This document shows, in pieces, positions 37,871 through 52,363 of a stretch of DNA of 64,000 bases. The translations under genes were made by a program, and so were the position numbers. A model generated the notes under the pieces. The model was not told the DNA's origin, made no database searches, and saw only the letters and a program-made list of their open reading frames with translations. How positions within the stretch are numbered: position 1 is the first letter of the stretch; each line of letters opens with the position of its first letter. Source of the stretch: Rhynochetos jubatus (Eukaryota > Chordata > Aves > Eurypygiformes > Rhynochetidae); NCBI GenBank assembly GCA_027574665.1, contig CM050659.1, positions 18,453,001-18,517,000 of the forward strand, in the 5' to 3' direction.

Positions 37871-40800
37871 GTATGGCATGTTTTATGAATGTTGAAGGTA
37901 GCATATTTTACACTAGAATTTTCTTTATTACTTCTCAATACAAAACTTCACCAAGAGTGCCAAATTGCTGTATAAAAGCACCCCATAATACGGTACATTA
38001 ATTTAATACATGATACACTTTCCTGCTAGAAATATTAAATGTTGTCACTTTCAATACACAAATGTCTAACAGAGCAAATTTTCTCCCCCCGCCTTTCTCC
38101 CCCCTATTTTCCTCCCAGACATGTCTATCACAGACTACCATCTCTCCATCTTTGGCTGGCAGCCTGACATTTCCTTTAACAATATGTTAACTACCGCTGA
38201 GGCGATCAGAGTTCTCCCGAGATCCCGCCCCCCGCTGCACAATGCCCACGGCGCGATGGCAGAGGACTCCGCAACAGGACTCATGCTTACTTGAAGTGGA
38301 AACGAACCAACAAGGATTATTCTATTTTTTTAGCTTTAAGAACCTGACAGAGTCTGATGTGAGCCGTGACAGAGGCAGGCAGCGTGGGGTCAGGAGTGTC
38401 TGTGCTCACCTTGACCGTGGTGGCTGAGGCAGATGCCCTTTACCCTGACCAAGCCGAGCTGGCCAGGGCAGGCAAAACGCCGTGGGAGGAGCTCCGGCTG
38501 CATCCGAGGAAACTTGCTCGTTCTCTCTCTTTCCTCACGTTATCTTAGCACAAGAGATGTGACTGTCTCTTTTGTACACTGGTTGCTGTTAGTCATAACA
38601 AACAGGCTTTGATGAAGTGTTTTCAGAGGAGCACGTGTCTCTCTCTCGTGTTCAACTCTGCTGTGTCAGTGTATTTGGAAAATCTGGATCGGAGCAAGTG
38701 GCATCCATCGGAGAAAGCTCAAAATCTCCAAATCTGCACTACTGGGAGCAAAGAGCGTAACAGAGTGTGCTCCTTCCACCCTCATAACGGCATGCAAGCC
38801 CCCTTCATCCTCCTTTCCATTTCCCTCTGCCTCTCAGAAAGATAATTTACCTCTAACACACACTGAAATGTGGGAAAGAAGTATGAGGGATGCTAGGTGG
38901 GAACAGGAGAGGCACATACAGTGCTAGTACAAGCCACGGGGACTGTCAGAGAAGCACTGAGATGTGCACACAGTTCAGGGATGGAGCATTTCCTTGAGGG
39001 ACTCTGTACAGGAGGCTGAGACATGAGATGTGGGCTGCTACAAGATGCCCTTGTGGGAACGAGCTTTCCACCAAAAATGAAGCAATGCTTTCCTCATGCC
39101 CTAGGCCTAGTCTCGTATTAATCAGTGCATTTTGGGCTGCTGCAGGCAGAGCATGGTTTTAAGAGTCGGGAAAAACCCTCAGATCAGGAAACTTTCCAGT
39201 CTGAATCTCTCTAGTAAAGTAAATTTCATCTGGAGATGTTTCCTTCGAGAGATGAGGCTGCAGTCTCACAAGCGACCACATTCAGGGCAAGCAGAAGCTT
39301 TGGGCTGATTATCGTCATGCTGCTATTTACCTTGATCCTTTACGGTTTTAGATTCTCCCGACTTTCTGGGGGGTGTGTGGGATGACTCTCAGTGCTGTCA
39401 CAGCAGCCTGTCACAGAGAAGAGTAAATTTGGCACTGAATTCCAAGTTCCCAAATTTTGGGGGATAATAGTTTGGCAGTAAGGCTGCTGATCCTAAGTGG
39501 GGCTTTTTTTCTAGTACTCTTGGCAAGCACATCTTTTAATTCATAAATTTCATTACAAGTTTTGAGTGTATTACATCCTTTCCCAGATCTCACCCCTCTC
39601 AGCTTTTAATTCCTCTCTTTTTTTCACTTCTACATATTGTTTGTTCGATTTAATATATGACAGTGAGAAGAAGCAGAAACCAGGAGATTCCAATTATATT
39701 TTCACACTGAGCAGTTCTCAAATATTCAAGGTAGGTGCCCAATTAATTTTTTCAGACAAACAGTTTATGAAGGAAAAGAAATGTGCTATTGGTTGCCTGA
39801 AACTGTTTGTAAATTAACGTCAAATTTAGTTTTAGATTAAAAAAAGGAAGAGTAATGTATCTCTGCTCCTCAAATAGGAACACCTCGGTGTGACATTTTT
39901 CCTATATGAAACATCATTATATATTTTTCTTCAGAAAATTCAGACAATATCTTTGAAGCATATTTAACTTCCTCCAATCTGAAACAAAAGTGTTGTGGAG
40001 GCTTGTAGGCAAAAAAAGGAAAAAAAATCATCACATCACTTCTTTTCCCCAAAATATATTTAACTACTGTACTGAGAAAATTGCCACATAGCACTTAGCA
40101 AAGGCTCATCTTTCCTTTCCAAGGCTCTTACAACCTCACACAGCTGAATTTCTACATAATCTCACAAATATGTCCTTTTATACCTTACCATTAATTTGAT
40201 TAATCTGGGTGTGGGGTTTCAGGATATTGAATTTCCCCTGGTTTTGCATAATTTCATATGATGTTTTCATTATTTCATTAAGCAACTGAATTGACTGAAA
40301 TGACTTTTACATTTTCAAGCTTCAGATTCAGGCAGATAAAACTCCCTAATTTAAGCTCATGTTAGTTTTGAAAGCTTCTTTCACAGCTGCAGCAGCTAAA
40401 GCCTTAACTTCTGCTTTTGTTTTAAAAAAATCCTGAAATTCTGGAGGAATCTGGAGAAAACCAAACTACTATCTGTATCTCCCATGTCGCAGCTTTCAAG
40501 CATCCCATCCCTCGCAAACTCAGCTGTAGGTATTCTTTCTTACATGAACTGTCTGCTCCTGCACAAGGAGGCTTCCTTTGGATTAGCAGACCAAGGCGTG
40601 TTAGACAATGGAAGAGCTGTTCAAGATCAGATGCCTTCCAAGACAGAATACTTATGTGAAAGAGGCTCAAGAAAACACTATGCTGAAATCCAAACCTATA
40701 CAACAGACAAACAGATTTGAGGTACTGCCTAAACTGAAAGAGGAGATAGGAACAAAGCACGGAGATACAGTTTGAAAGTTCCTTGTTCACTTATTCAAAT

Positions 40801-43800
40801 GTACAACATGTTTTATACCAACATTTAAGGTAAATGGGTGAATTTCTACTCCACTATGTGTTAAGCTGTGGCCAGGGGAAGCAGGAATAAGACAAGTGCA
40901 GCAGTAGTTTGAGACTACAACAAAGGGGAGCAGTTCTATTTCTAAGTGATACCACTTGACAGATAATTTCTGCTCCTGACCACCACGGCACAGGGTTGCT
41001 CCATACTCATACCATGTCAAATGAAATCACAGCTGCAACTGCAGCACCCGTGGCCTTGGTATAGAAAATAAACAACAAAACCAGCTTGTGAGCCGATGTC
41101 AGCCAAGCCTGCCACACAGCGCTGTGTGAACATGGTCTCTGTGAGAAAGGAGTCATTGCCACACGCTGAAGGACAAAGCTCCAGCTCTGGCAAGAAAGTT
41201 TCTGATCAAAGCTCCTGAAAAATAGTCTCTTTTCCTTCAGCAGGCCCTCCTCAGCTCCACTCCAACCAGAGCATTAGGCTTTGTCTCTGTCCTAACCCTA
41301 TCCTAATCTTAAGACTAGTCTTTGGTTGATCCTCAGGTCCAAGACCTGCAGCCACTGCGTGTGCTTGACATCTAGCATAGGCATAAACCAGTTCTCTGTT
41401 CTGCAGAGACCGTGCTGGGCTGGACATGCGCTGCACGTGCTGCTAAGATGTGGGGACTCTCTTAGTTTCCTTTAATGCTTTTGTACATTTGAAATTTATA
41501 AATTACCAGCTTCCAAAAGCTGGGCAAGTAAAGGACTACCCCTAGGCTGAAATATGCATGTGCCAAATCCCAGGTCAAGCTATTGTAATAGGCACATTTA
41601 TAATAAACCCATATGCAGGAGTTTGACACTAGCATGTCATACTAGCTCTGCTGTCATGACATATTAGCATGGCATGACTAAAGAAAAACCATTCTTCTCT
41701 TCACTAGTGTTATTTCCTGTACAAGACCACACAAAAGTCGTAAGGCCCATGTGTATGGGGTAAAGGAGGCCAATACTTTGAACAGAACTAGACCCTACAA
41801 TGCTTTACAACGCCCTGTCAACGGATCTGGGGACAGGTAGGAAATAAGCCCATACTGGTTCCGCTGTAAATCTGGGTGGCAGGTAGGAACACACAAGACA
41901 GGGTTATACAAAAAGATCCACGATCTCTCCCCTGTGCAAGCTATTACTTTCTGCTTGTTGGTTCCTCTGTGAACCAAACAGAATGAGCAGAAGCAGAATG
42001 AAACGTCAGCTTGTGTCACTCATGAGCTATGAGCACGTCATAAACCATCTGTCCCTCTCTCACACTGAACTGTAAGGTCACAAGGATGGTCCAAATCACA
42101 TTCACCTTCACTAGGAGAGCTCAGGACTTTATTTAAATGCCTATGCTTATTTCCTAAAGGACACATCTGTGGAACCCTTTTCCACAGGGATCCAGAATTC
42201 ATCAGAATGCCTGTCATCACCAGCCTGCACTAGTTTAAAGCTTCCTGTGAAGTGGCATCCAGTCTGGGTGCTAGAAAAGATGGCAGGCAGGTACAAGACC
42301 AGCACATCTGCGTGCATTTACTCAGATCAGAACCGCATCAATGTTCTCCCCACCGAGACCCCAGTCAGCAGCTCTCCGTAGTCATCATAGACACTGAACT
42401 ACTGCAACCTGGTTGAGAAATATTTTCAGTGCAATGCTCTTGATGCCGGTGTGCACCAGTCAAAATTAATGACGTTGGCTTCCATGCCTGGGGGCTGTGA
42501 TGCCCTAAGTGGTAAAACATGATGATGGCCAGGCCTGCAAGTGGTAAGTAAATATAATCCCACAGTCAGATGAAACACTTCCAGACGTCCCTTGTATTTC
42601 ATGCATGCACAGAACCCAACGTGCCCTTAAACTGGTAATACCCCAAGCCTGGGCTTTGGATCCAGTGGATCTTCATTTTGATGCCCAGTCCTTCCTGTTG
42701 AACAGCATGGTAGGACATTTGGCTCCTAAATAATCCACGTTGGCCAGTTTGTGTCGCAGACTTCCATTTTCAGCTCATTACAATGACTTTTGCTGTGAAT
42801 TTCCTCCTCCTGCTGCTTCTTTACAAACAAGGCCTCCCACTCTTCCACTCCCCAGTTAGCCTGAGACAATAGTTCACTCTCAGTCTCACCAGTGCACACT
42901 GCCCACTTGTCAAGATCTTGCCCAACATTAAGCCCACCCCTCCATGTCTCTAGAGCATTTTTAATTAAGCGTTAGAACACAACTGAAAATTAGTGTGTTT
43001 TCTAGCTATTCAAACACCAGTGAAAATCAACACATCGCTAACTGCTAGGCAAGGCTTACTAAAAGGTTTCCCCAGTGCCAATTATTGCTGCCTGAATGAT
43101 CACTGATTCTTTGAAAAAACCACTACACATACACAAAGTCCACAGTCTGTTAGCACAGCAGAGTCAGAGCCGCAGATGGTAAACACCAGTTACTTTGCAC
43201 TCCTACACTAACAACATTCCTCTTGTGTAAACGATCCACAATGAAGTCATGTTACAATGCTCTAATTTTGCTTCCTGAACGCAGACAAATCAAACAAGTA
43301 ACACTTAGGACACAATTGCCAGCTTCAGAGGTCAAAATCCTGACCCCAAGTAAGAGAAACTTGGGATGAATCAAGTGGTTGAGATGGTAGTTACGAGCTA
43401 TTTCAAATGAAAATGACAATTTTATATGTGGGAATTTGGGATACCTGCCTGTGGTTACAATCCTCTAATAGAACATACTTAAAAACCAACAACCTATAAT
43501 TGTCTTGTTAAAAATTCATCATTTTGAAAACTGGATAAAATGGATACAATTTAATAGCGGAATGGGTAAAGATATCACTATTTCTGAACTTTTTTTCACA
43601 GATTATCCTGAGTGGATAATCTCAAGTACAGTCACGCTTCCTCACAAAACCGTTTTGTTAATGTAATGCATTATCACCAGCACCCCCTACCCCAAAACAG
43701 CAGGAATAGGAAGAGGTGTAGTGCCTGACAACGTATGTTTATCCTCTTAACCAAATTTAATTTAATCGATCCAATATTCATCTTTTGGTTGGAAATCCTC

Positions 43801-46800
43801 CTGTATTCAAATTTCTGATTCTTCAGGACTGCAGCTTTGTAGACCTTGCTCTCAATAAAAGAACATAACTAACTCTGGGCACAGTTAAGTCACACGAGCC
43901 CTCATGACCTGCTGTTCTGACGCTCACCCTGAACTCTTACAGCAGATGGAGGTTTCTGTCTTTAACAGAGCGTCAACAGACACCTGTGCGCAAGACCAAA
44001 CATTCTCCCCAAATACACCATTATTCAACCAGCTTACAAAAAAACACCCAACGTAGCTTTCTATCAGCTGGTCTTACAGTCACAGTTAAAAGCCAACACA
44101 CTTGTACTATCTCCGTGTGAGTGCACAATGCGGATGCCAGTCCTTGCCGGAGCTCAGGGGCTAGCATGTGCTAGCTCGTCCTCCCCCTCCAGCCAGGAGA
44201 GGCCAGGGGATGCCGACAGCACTGTCATCGTCACACAGACACGTCGCTCCAGTGCTGGCAACTCCCTACTGTGTCCTGTACAAACCTGTCTGGGTTCACT
44301 TGGCACCTTCTAGCCAAGTTTTGTCTTTTCCAGTGACCGTCAGTGAGCCCTTCCCTGTGAAAGCACCACATACACCACCAGAAAGGCACCTTCCCAGTAC
44401 TTTTATTGGTAGAGAGATTAAATTCTCTCAACATAAAGTCCTTTTGACAGGCTCTTATCACCAGCCTCTTCCTGCCAACAACTGCCTGGTCACACAACCA
44501 CGGCTCCATCGGCCTAGCACCCCAACCCGCTCTCACCCCTGGGACCTGGAGGGTGCTTCGCATTTTTGGGATATACACTGTAGGTACGCCTGGCTCTTCT
44601 TGTTGCTGGGCACATCACTTTGTACCTGCCTGTATTAAAACATATTCTGGTTTAATATATCCAGCTTGACAATTGATCCGGATAACACTCTGAATTTTTA
44701 ATAGGGCGAGGCCTGTTTTGATCAATGGGTGTCTTCTAAGAAAAGAGGATCATAAATAAAACAAATTTAATATTTAATAACAGAATTAGCGTCTAATGGA
44801 AACCCTAGCAAGGCAGGAGCAAAGCTATTATTATAGCCCTTATTTGAAAGTCTTAATTGTCTTGGGAACCTTTAATAAATAATTATTGCCTGTATAACAA
44901 ATCTTCTGCTTGCCCTTCAATTTTCACATGTCTTAATCTCCACTATTTTGGGAGGGTGTTAGAAAGACCCTGCAGTACCTTTGGAAAGCTGACAGTACAT
45001 CTCATACTATTTACTAAGACACACAATGCCCCAACCCACTTCCAGATCCCCACTAAGGAAAAGGGGGGGATGTACAGTGTGCAGTGTCACACACCGGGAA
45101 CATTTGTAAGGAAGGACTATGGCAACAAAATCCCATTTGGAAAGTCATCTTCACTTAAAAGAACAATGTTTCAGCTAAAGGACATTATTGGCACTGGAAC
45201 AAGGGGCTATAATGGACCATGAATTCATTTAAGCTATGAAGAGGTATTTTAACCACTAGAAAAGTGAGCATTTAGAAGAGGCTTTGACTAAAGAAAGCTG
45301 GGTCAAAAAAGCCTCAATTTCATTTAAAACAAAACTGAGTAGCTTATAATGTGAAATATTTGATGTGGTTATAAAGGAAATGACTGAAACAGATGACCTG
45401 GGAAGTCCCTGCCAAATGCTCTTCTTATTTATATCACTACAGAGAAAAGGGTCTTGCTGTAGGAAAAGAAAGAATTTGCAAACACTGGAAAGCAGCATTT
45501 CATACCTTTACCATGTTGCCATTTGAAAGCAGACAAAACTTCTTGGGAAGTGGTAGAAACTTTTTTTCCATTAAAATGCTAATAGGAAGGTTAACTTGCA
45601 AAAAAAAACCCAGGATAAGCAAAAGAGTTTAGCCTGAGGCTATACTTTGGAAAAAAACCCAACCAAACAACAAGCCAACACCACGAAACAAGTTTAAGCT
45701 AAATGGAATTTCCACTGAGAAACATAACTCACTTAAACCGAAAAAAACCCTCAAAAACCGAAGTGGGGAGCAATTCTAACACCTGCATTTCCTTATGTGA
45801 CACAGTCACAGACTAACGTTTTCTTTTACAAAACACAAATTCTGGGGCAAAAACGAATGCCTTCCGAGTGGAGGCGTACCATACGGTAGCACTGCCTTTT
45901 GGATACTGTAAAATGTACTAAAACACGTCACTCGCCTATCCCTGTGCTGTAAAGAGAGCACTGCCCAGCCCCTGGGCTGATTTACGTGGTCCTTACGATC
46001 CGTGCGCGCACCGGCAGCACAAGGGTTTGCAGAAGCTTTCGTACGTGTTCTGCAGCATCTCAGAGACCAGGATCACGCTCCGCAGCCATACCGGGGCTCT
46101 TCCTTCATGTCGGATGATGCTGGCGTTTGTTCCCTGGCATCTGGGGAACATGCAGGCAAGTGAACATTTTGACTCTGCCAAAATCCAGCTGTGACATCCA
46201 AACGGCCTCGTCCTTCACTGGAGCAGACACAGACTTGGAAGCTCCTTTCAAGTAGACAGTTTCCTCTGTACTGAGCACATGCCCCTTCCTGCCCTTTCGA
46301 CAAAGAGCACTGCATGCAGTATAATGAGTGCCAGGCCATGGAGCTGGGAATCCCTAATTACACAGTGCGCATCACCTGCTGCAATATTCCAAATTAAATG
46401 AGCATTTCAGCCCTGAATACAGTCAAGGGATAGAAGAAGGTAAATGTGAAAGGAGGAAACATCTCAGCCTCAACAGATTTCCATTGTGCAGCCCTGAACT
46501 GTGCATCCACACTGGTCCGTAGGCTGTGATTTCTTTTTCCATTTCACGAACAATTGCACCAAAGCTATGCAAAGCTTTGGTTTTTAGGCGCTCAGGAGGG
46601 AGGCATTCCCCCAAGCCGTTTAAAAGGGCCAAGTTCAGGAGCACAGTGCAGCACGACACCTAACCTCCTGCAGACCAAGGCGGAAGGCAGCTACGAGTAA
46701 AACTATCCCATGAAAACAGTCTGAGGAGTGGAGCCCCCCCCTCTGGTGGGCTCTCAGGCACACGGCAGTAAGGGTTAAAGCATGATGAGCAACGCAATTT

Positions 46801-47104
46801 GTAGTTGGCTTAGATGCTCTTCAACCTTGCAAATGAGAGATGTTACTGAACTGAGGAAACTCACATGGTTCAAATGTATATATTTTAACTCAAAGCGTAA
46901 GACAAACAGGAATTCCCGCCCCAGCTTTGTTTTAGAATGACATAATAGGTGGAAGATTAAAGAAATGTAATATCCAGTAACAGCTGCCCTATCGGCTGTG
47001 ATATTGTGCAACTTTATGCCAGTTTATAAAGTGACATTTCCAACGGTTGGTGTAAATACATTACAAACCAGCATTAGCCTAAAAATATCCAGAAGATGTC
47101 ATTC
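37871..47104. other. Non-coding DNA, no gene recognised
   Basis: Mostly unique sequence. A CpG-dense patch lies at 38195-38275. A splice-like segment on the plus strand at 39664-39730 is treated in the findings. Open frames of 115-156 codons at 44168-44638 show no protein motif. The segment at 44840-44930 is AT-rich with several TAAT and AATAAA strings and no other visible structure. I see no CR1 or LTR in this block. Confidence 0.55.
38195..38275. other. Small CpG-dense patch
   Basis: About nine CpG dinucleotides fall within roughly 80 bases, against a background where CpG is rare. The patch is far shorter than a standard CpG island, and no promoter element, exon or open frame of note is visible beside it. 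It may be an unmethylated regulatory site or simple chance. Confidence 0.4.
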
Positions 47105-47207
47105 CTGAGCAACCTGGTCTAGTGGAGGGTGTCTCTGCCCAAGGCGGGGGGTTGGAACTGGATGGTCTTTAAGGTGCCTTCCAACCCAAACCATCCTGTG
47201 ATTCTGC
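47105..47207 (+). mobile_element. CR1 LINE, 3' tail only
   Basis: About 100 bases of the CR1 3' end in plus orientation. It starts at gagcaacctggtctagtgg and ends with ccttccaacccaaacc and a tctgtgattctg-type tail. It closely matches the corresponding end of the copy at 59447-59942, including the gtctctgcccaaggc section, so both belong to the same CR1 subfamily. It is a severely 5'-truncated dead copy with no coding content. Confidence 0.95.
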
Positions 47208-47956
47208 TACCTCTAACCATCTCTCACAGACACAGGACAAAACTGAGAGTGAAAAAGCCTCACAAGTTCAGAACTGCCTCCCATAAGTGTTGCCTCCCCA
47301 GGTGAAACTGCAAATAAACAAACAAATCCCTCTTTAAATATGTTTGACTTAAATTCTAAGAGACTATCCTGCATACCACTGTTAAACAATAACTTCCAAA
47401 AGATGATTAATGTGTTATCCAGCCAAAGTCGGACTCATAATCCTTTTGGGTTTGTTTTGAAGGTTGACACAGAGCCTGTCTATTTCCATAAACTTTTTAA
47501 TGTATCATGACTGTCTGCCGGAGAACTGCAGCTGTAAATTTCGTGAAACAGTTTCACCGAGTCTGGAATCAAGACATTAATGTAACCGACAATGGGTTTG
47601 ATTTTCTGCAATACTTGGGGTGCAGGGTCTTTCATACATTTTAAAATCTCATATTTCAAAATGTCATTTGCTTGCCGGAGGACAGCATGGAGAATGACAT
47701 TATTGACTCTCAAACAAACTGTGCATTTGGACGTTATTCCTGTTAGTAAGATTTTTACAATAAAAAGGTACATTAATCTGCAACTTTTCCAAAGGATCCC
47801 ACCGTAAACAACTAACAGGGTGTTCAAATTTCTAAGAATAAGGTACATGAAAATCAACTGTACAACTGTTGGTCACAGTTCTAGCTGCCAAATAACTGGG
47901 CAGCTCAGTACACTGAGTATTATGAAGATTTAATTGGGACTGCTGTGCACACGTAG

Positions 47957-47983
47957 CACACACACACCCCCCCACCCCCCACC
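47957..47983 (+). repeat. CA / poly-C simple repeat
   Basis: A short alternating CA run passes directly into runs of C interrupted by single A residues. This is a compound microsatellite and likely to vary in length. Confidence 0.8.
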
Positions 47984-49867
47984 AAATCTTCATTTATGAT
48001 GGAGTTCTCCTCATGCTTCAGGGACTTTCAGTGCTTGAAAGGGTCTCAGGAGTAGAACTAGTGACAGAGAGACAAATAAAAACAGCTAGATATATCATCA
48101 TTGCTACATTCTACTGAGGGCCGACAAATCTCTTTGACAGAAAATGGCAAGGTACCCGTAGAAACCATCTTTACCATTCCTCCAACCCAAGGGAGGATCA
48201 GCTCCACCTCCAACAATCCTCTGCTGTCACTGCCTTCCTGACAAGTGTTGATCCAACCTTTTCTTCAATATTTCAGTAAGCTATTCAAGGTGAGACGGAG
48301 CCACTGCCTGAAATGTGCTTTGGAAGCCTGTTCTTTAATACTTCATGCATTTTATACAAGCAAAGCTCAAGTATTCTCCAAGGGAGCTCAGGTATTTAGC
48401 CCAACTAAAGTACTCCAAGTGAGCTAATACAAGAAAACATGCTCAGAATCAGATAGGACACACACTGTTAATCAAAACCAAAAACATCCTTACGTCAGCA
48501 CTGATTCTCCCATAAGAAGAACAAACTCAGAATGGACACGCATTGCCTTCTTGCCTTACCTTCCAACTTCACCCCTCCCAATGTATCCTGCTTTGGTTTG
48601 CCTTATTTCCAATCAAACACACTGTTGTCCCATTTTTAGCTTGGCTTCCACTGTAACCCTCTGTGAAGGAGTAAATTGCCATCTCCAAGCTTGTACACGC
48701 ACGGCTAAGCACTTTCAACTCCCACTGGCACAAAACTACCAAAGTTTTTAGTGACATGAGGGTATCAGATTCCTGTAAGTCTGGGGTCACTGCATGTCAA
48801 GTGTTGCCTACCTTCCCTCAGGCATCTCGCTGAAACATCTTAATCCTCTCAAATCTGTTTTCCCTTTCACATGCCACTAACGAACAACTGGGAATGGGAG
48901 GTTCCCAATTAAGTGCCTTTCTTCATCAGAAATGCCCAAGAAGGGACTTTAACTGTATTTTTCCAACCATTTAGCCATGATGAGGAATAACTGAAACTTT
49001 TCCAATTACTGACCTTCCCAAAAGTTATCTGAGGGATGGGAACTTGTAGCTTCCTCATATGCAGTGATTAAGTACAATAGCTGGGTCACATTACAACGGC
49101 AGTAGAGCAAGTTGGCTCCAGGCTTTCAAATCTCTCTTCTGTGGTCTCACGCCCAAGGCATATTTTTCAGGTCTTATTAAAAGAAATCCCCTTAAGTATT
49201 TCTTGGAAAGATACTCATGACAGTCTTCAGGATTCATCATTTTTTCAACGACAGGTGCTAAAGTATTTTTTCATAATCTTTTTTCAATTATTATTTTACC
49301 AGAGCCCAACTTTTTCCTGCACTGTGCTTGATTGTTTACTTTCACTGTTAGTATGTTCTCGACTTGTTAGATAGGTAATCATTAAGATGAGGAGTCTTCC
49401 TTTGACAGGAATTGTCATTTGATGATACCTTTGCTCCCAATGTTAAACTCTAACGTTCATTTAATGCACAGACTTCCATGTCCAGCACAGAAAAGGGACA
49501 CGGAGGACCAGCTGTCTGCCCATTCTGCAAGTTCATCTACTAATTAGCAGTCACTCCTGGATTAAGAGGGTCTTTCGGTGACATTTTCTGTTAAACACTG
49601 CAGCAAGTTACACTCCTGCAGCAAGAACCAGCAAAAGAACAACACGCAGAGACCGGAGGCAATACCCTGTTCCAGCCACTGCCTGGTTTGGCTCCACGGC
49701 ATTTTCCATGTTTGGCTGCAGCTGCTCAGTGCCAGAGGTTCTGCTTACTTTGAAAACCAGGTTACCAAAGGTGTCTCACAGAAAGCTTCAAAGGAGAGCT
49801 TAAAAAGCACAGGTATACATTCCTCCAAGATACTGGCTACGTGCACCGATTTTCCATTTTTCTTTTC

Positions 49868-49889
49868 TTTTTTTTTTTTTTTTTTTTTT
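49868..49889 (+). repeat. Poly-T run (T22)
   Basis: Twenty-two uninterrupted T residues preceded by tttctttt-type sequence. No retroposed body is recognisable next to it on either strand. Confidence 0.85.
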
Positions 49890-52363
49890 CATTTCATTTG
49901 AAATTCTGTGCTCCAGCAGCAACAGCACTCACTAGAGCACACGGAATTGGAATATTCAGCCCTGGAAGGAGTCAGTATGCCCAGGCCAGGTTGTATCTTC
50001 ATTTGACTAGGGACTTCCGACTTGCAGCACTTAAATAATGTTAGAGAAATTGCCACAAATTGTCCTATTAATATAAAATTCAAGACCATAAGAACCCTGA
50101 TGTATTTATCACTATGGACTAGAGAGTCAGCTGGAGCTAAGCAGCTTATCTCACTAGACTGCAGTGGGAGCTACACTGATTTTCACCTGTAAGGTTTAAA
50201 ACAGTGAACTAAATACAACTGTTCAGTTGAGAGTAGGAAGAGAACAGGCATCTGCATACATGCCAGCATTTGTGAGCATCGTATCTTGCCACTCTGATTT
50301 ATGAGTTCTTTTGCACTAGTGGGAATATATGCATTATTCTGACTACCGAGGATAAAGCTCATAACTCACAAACATTCAGTTTATGTCTTAAAAAATATTG
50401 CATTGTCAAAATACCTTATGCACTACTTAAATCTGCATCACTCTGCGCGCAGCACCTCAAAAGCAAAAAACCAGTTTTGATATGTGATGTGACTCTTCGG
50501 TAATTCAAATACCGAAACTGTTTCAGACTTTGAACATATCCTTGAGAAATAACACAGCATTATTCTGCAGATGAGTTCTGACCGCCACACACAAAAACAG
50601 TGCCCAGAGGTTACCCTGTTCATAAGCCTTTGATTTCTTGTATTACTATATTTTTTTAAATTGGTTCGTTGTGAAATAATATTGATCAAAAGAAGCGGTA
50701 AAACTTACAAACTGTGGTGTAAAGCTTCATGATCAGACCATGGCTCACACAGTGTACTGGAGAGATTAGAGTGAAAGGCAAGTTGAAACACTGGTAAATT
50801 GGTACAAACCAGGGTATGTACTGTGCAGTGAAAGGATGTAATGTTATGATGAAAGTTTGGATGGATTTTGTACCATAAGGCTCTACAGATCTGTACACAA
50901 CATGATCAATATCAGTTGCAGGTACAGTGGATGCTTTTAAGAAATGCTTTGCGATATGACCTAATTGCAAAGCTGCAGCACAGCCTGTACTGCAGCCGAC
51001 ACACTTGCCTGCGGAGGGGTGTCAGCATCCGACTGGTACATGTCCCCCCTCACGTGGGTACACGCCGGATACGGGAGTTCAGTGCAGCATGGGAATACTG
51101 GAGCAACTGTACTGAAGCAAGCACACCCTGTGGATACCAAGCATGACGCCCACATCTTTGAATTTCACTTATTTACTTAGATAAATCCTATTGTTTGGAG
51201 AACAGGCAGCTAGTAGCCAATATGCAGATTGGCTACTGAACTGAACTGAAGCTGCAGCCCCTTGGAGGTAAAAGTCCCATAGCATTTTAGCAAGAGAGAG
51301 ATCTGACCTTTCTGCAACATTAAAAAGTCCAGCTATGTAACTCCATAGAGTTAGCCCCCTCCAGAAAGCCCCTCCACCATTTCAAAGCAATCTTCAAAGT
51401 AAATGTGATTCTGAGGAGAGTCACAATAATAATTTTTCTATGGGTGTCATTTGAACAGAGAAAATTTTGGGGGGTTTTATAAAATTAATGTATTGCTGGA
51501 CAATCAAAAGCAAATCATAAAGTATGTATTTGGAGGGGCATCTCTGGGCTCCATCCATAATGTAAGGAAATAGAAAACAAACAGTAAGCTACCTAAACTA
51601 CTTCAAAATTTATTACTGGGACTAAAATAATTGACTGACTTTCCTGCTCTGCTCTGCAAAATGTATGTTAATGATATGCAAAGCATTACAGCACTTGAGA
51701 GGAACATATAGCCCAAGGATTTCTTAACCAAGTATAGCTCAAACTGACACTTCTCTTGTTTTCAGGCTTTTTGCCCCACTTCTTCATGTGGCAAACCACC
51801 CTTACGATATGAGACTACCCATTCTAGGCTCTCTCTGCTTCTGCCTGGAAAAGAAACATGTAAAATCAAAGCTCCTGCCAAGATAGGAGTGTCTCCCAGA
51901 CGAGGATACCCATATCACGAGTGTTTCCAACCCTTCTGCAAAACAGTAATTATGAGAAGTCCTGCTGAAATGAATGCATTACGGCAAGGCAGAGCACTGC
52001 AAGAGGCTGTGCCTGGTTCCATCAGGGAAATCCCACGCTTCCACACAACCCTGCTGACCGCGGCACAGCAGCAGTGACATGTGGCCTCTCACCAAGCCCT
52101 CTATGTTATCAGAACAAACAGTACAAGTATTTGGGCTACAAATAAACTAAACCTAAGTTAGAGGTACACACACATTCTCCCCCTCTGCTTGTTCTTGCTG
52201 CTTGGTTTAACAAGCACACAGCAACAGTTGCCTGTCTCTTTACAAACATTCCAGGACAGTGAAGCCCTGCTGCACAGGTGTCCACTCTGGCCTGAGATGA
52301 TTCTTCACTAGCACAGACCAAAACCCTGAGACTCAACCTGTCCGCAGTTCAGTCCCGAGGGCG

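Larger units (their letters stand above)
47208..52363. other. Non-coding DNA with a candidate constrained segment
   Basis: The part at about 47470-47860 is open over 125 codons on the minus strand and 71 on the plus strand, has balanced composition and no repeat signature; I suspect conserved non-coding DNA. Simple repeats are a CA/C-rich run at 47957-47983 and T22 at 49868-49889. The remainder is unremarkable AT-leaning sequence with short open frames. Confidence 0.5.

Noticed and set aside
44168-44638. Open frame of 156 codons on the plus strand
   Set aside because: It is rich in P, S and T in several overlapping frames, with no motif and no exon signals.
50686-50970. Minus-strand open frame of 94 codons with a protein-like look
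   Set aside because: No known family comes to mind, no clear exon boundaries are visible, and an overlapping open frame occurs on the other strand.
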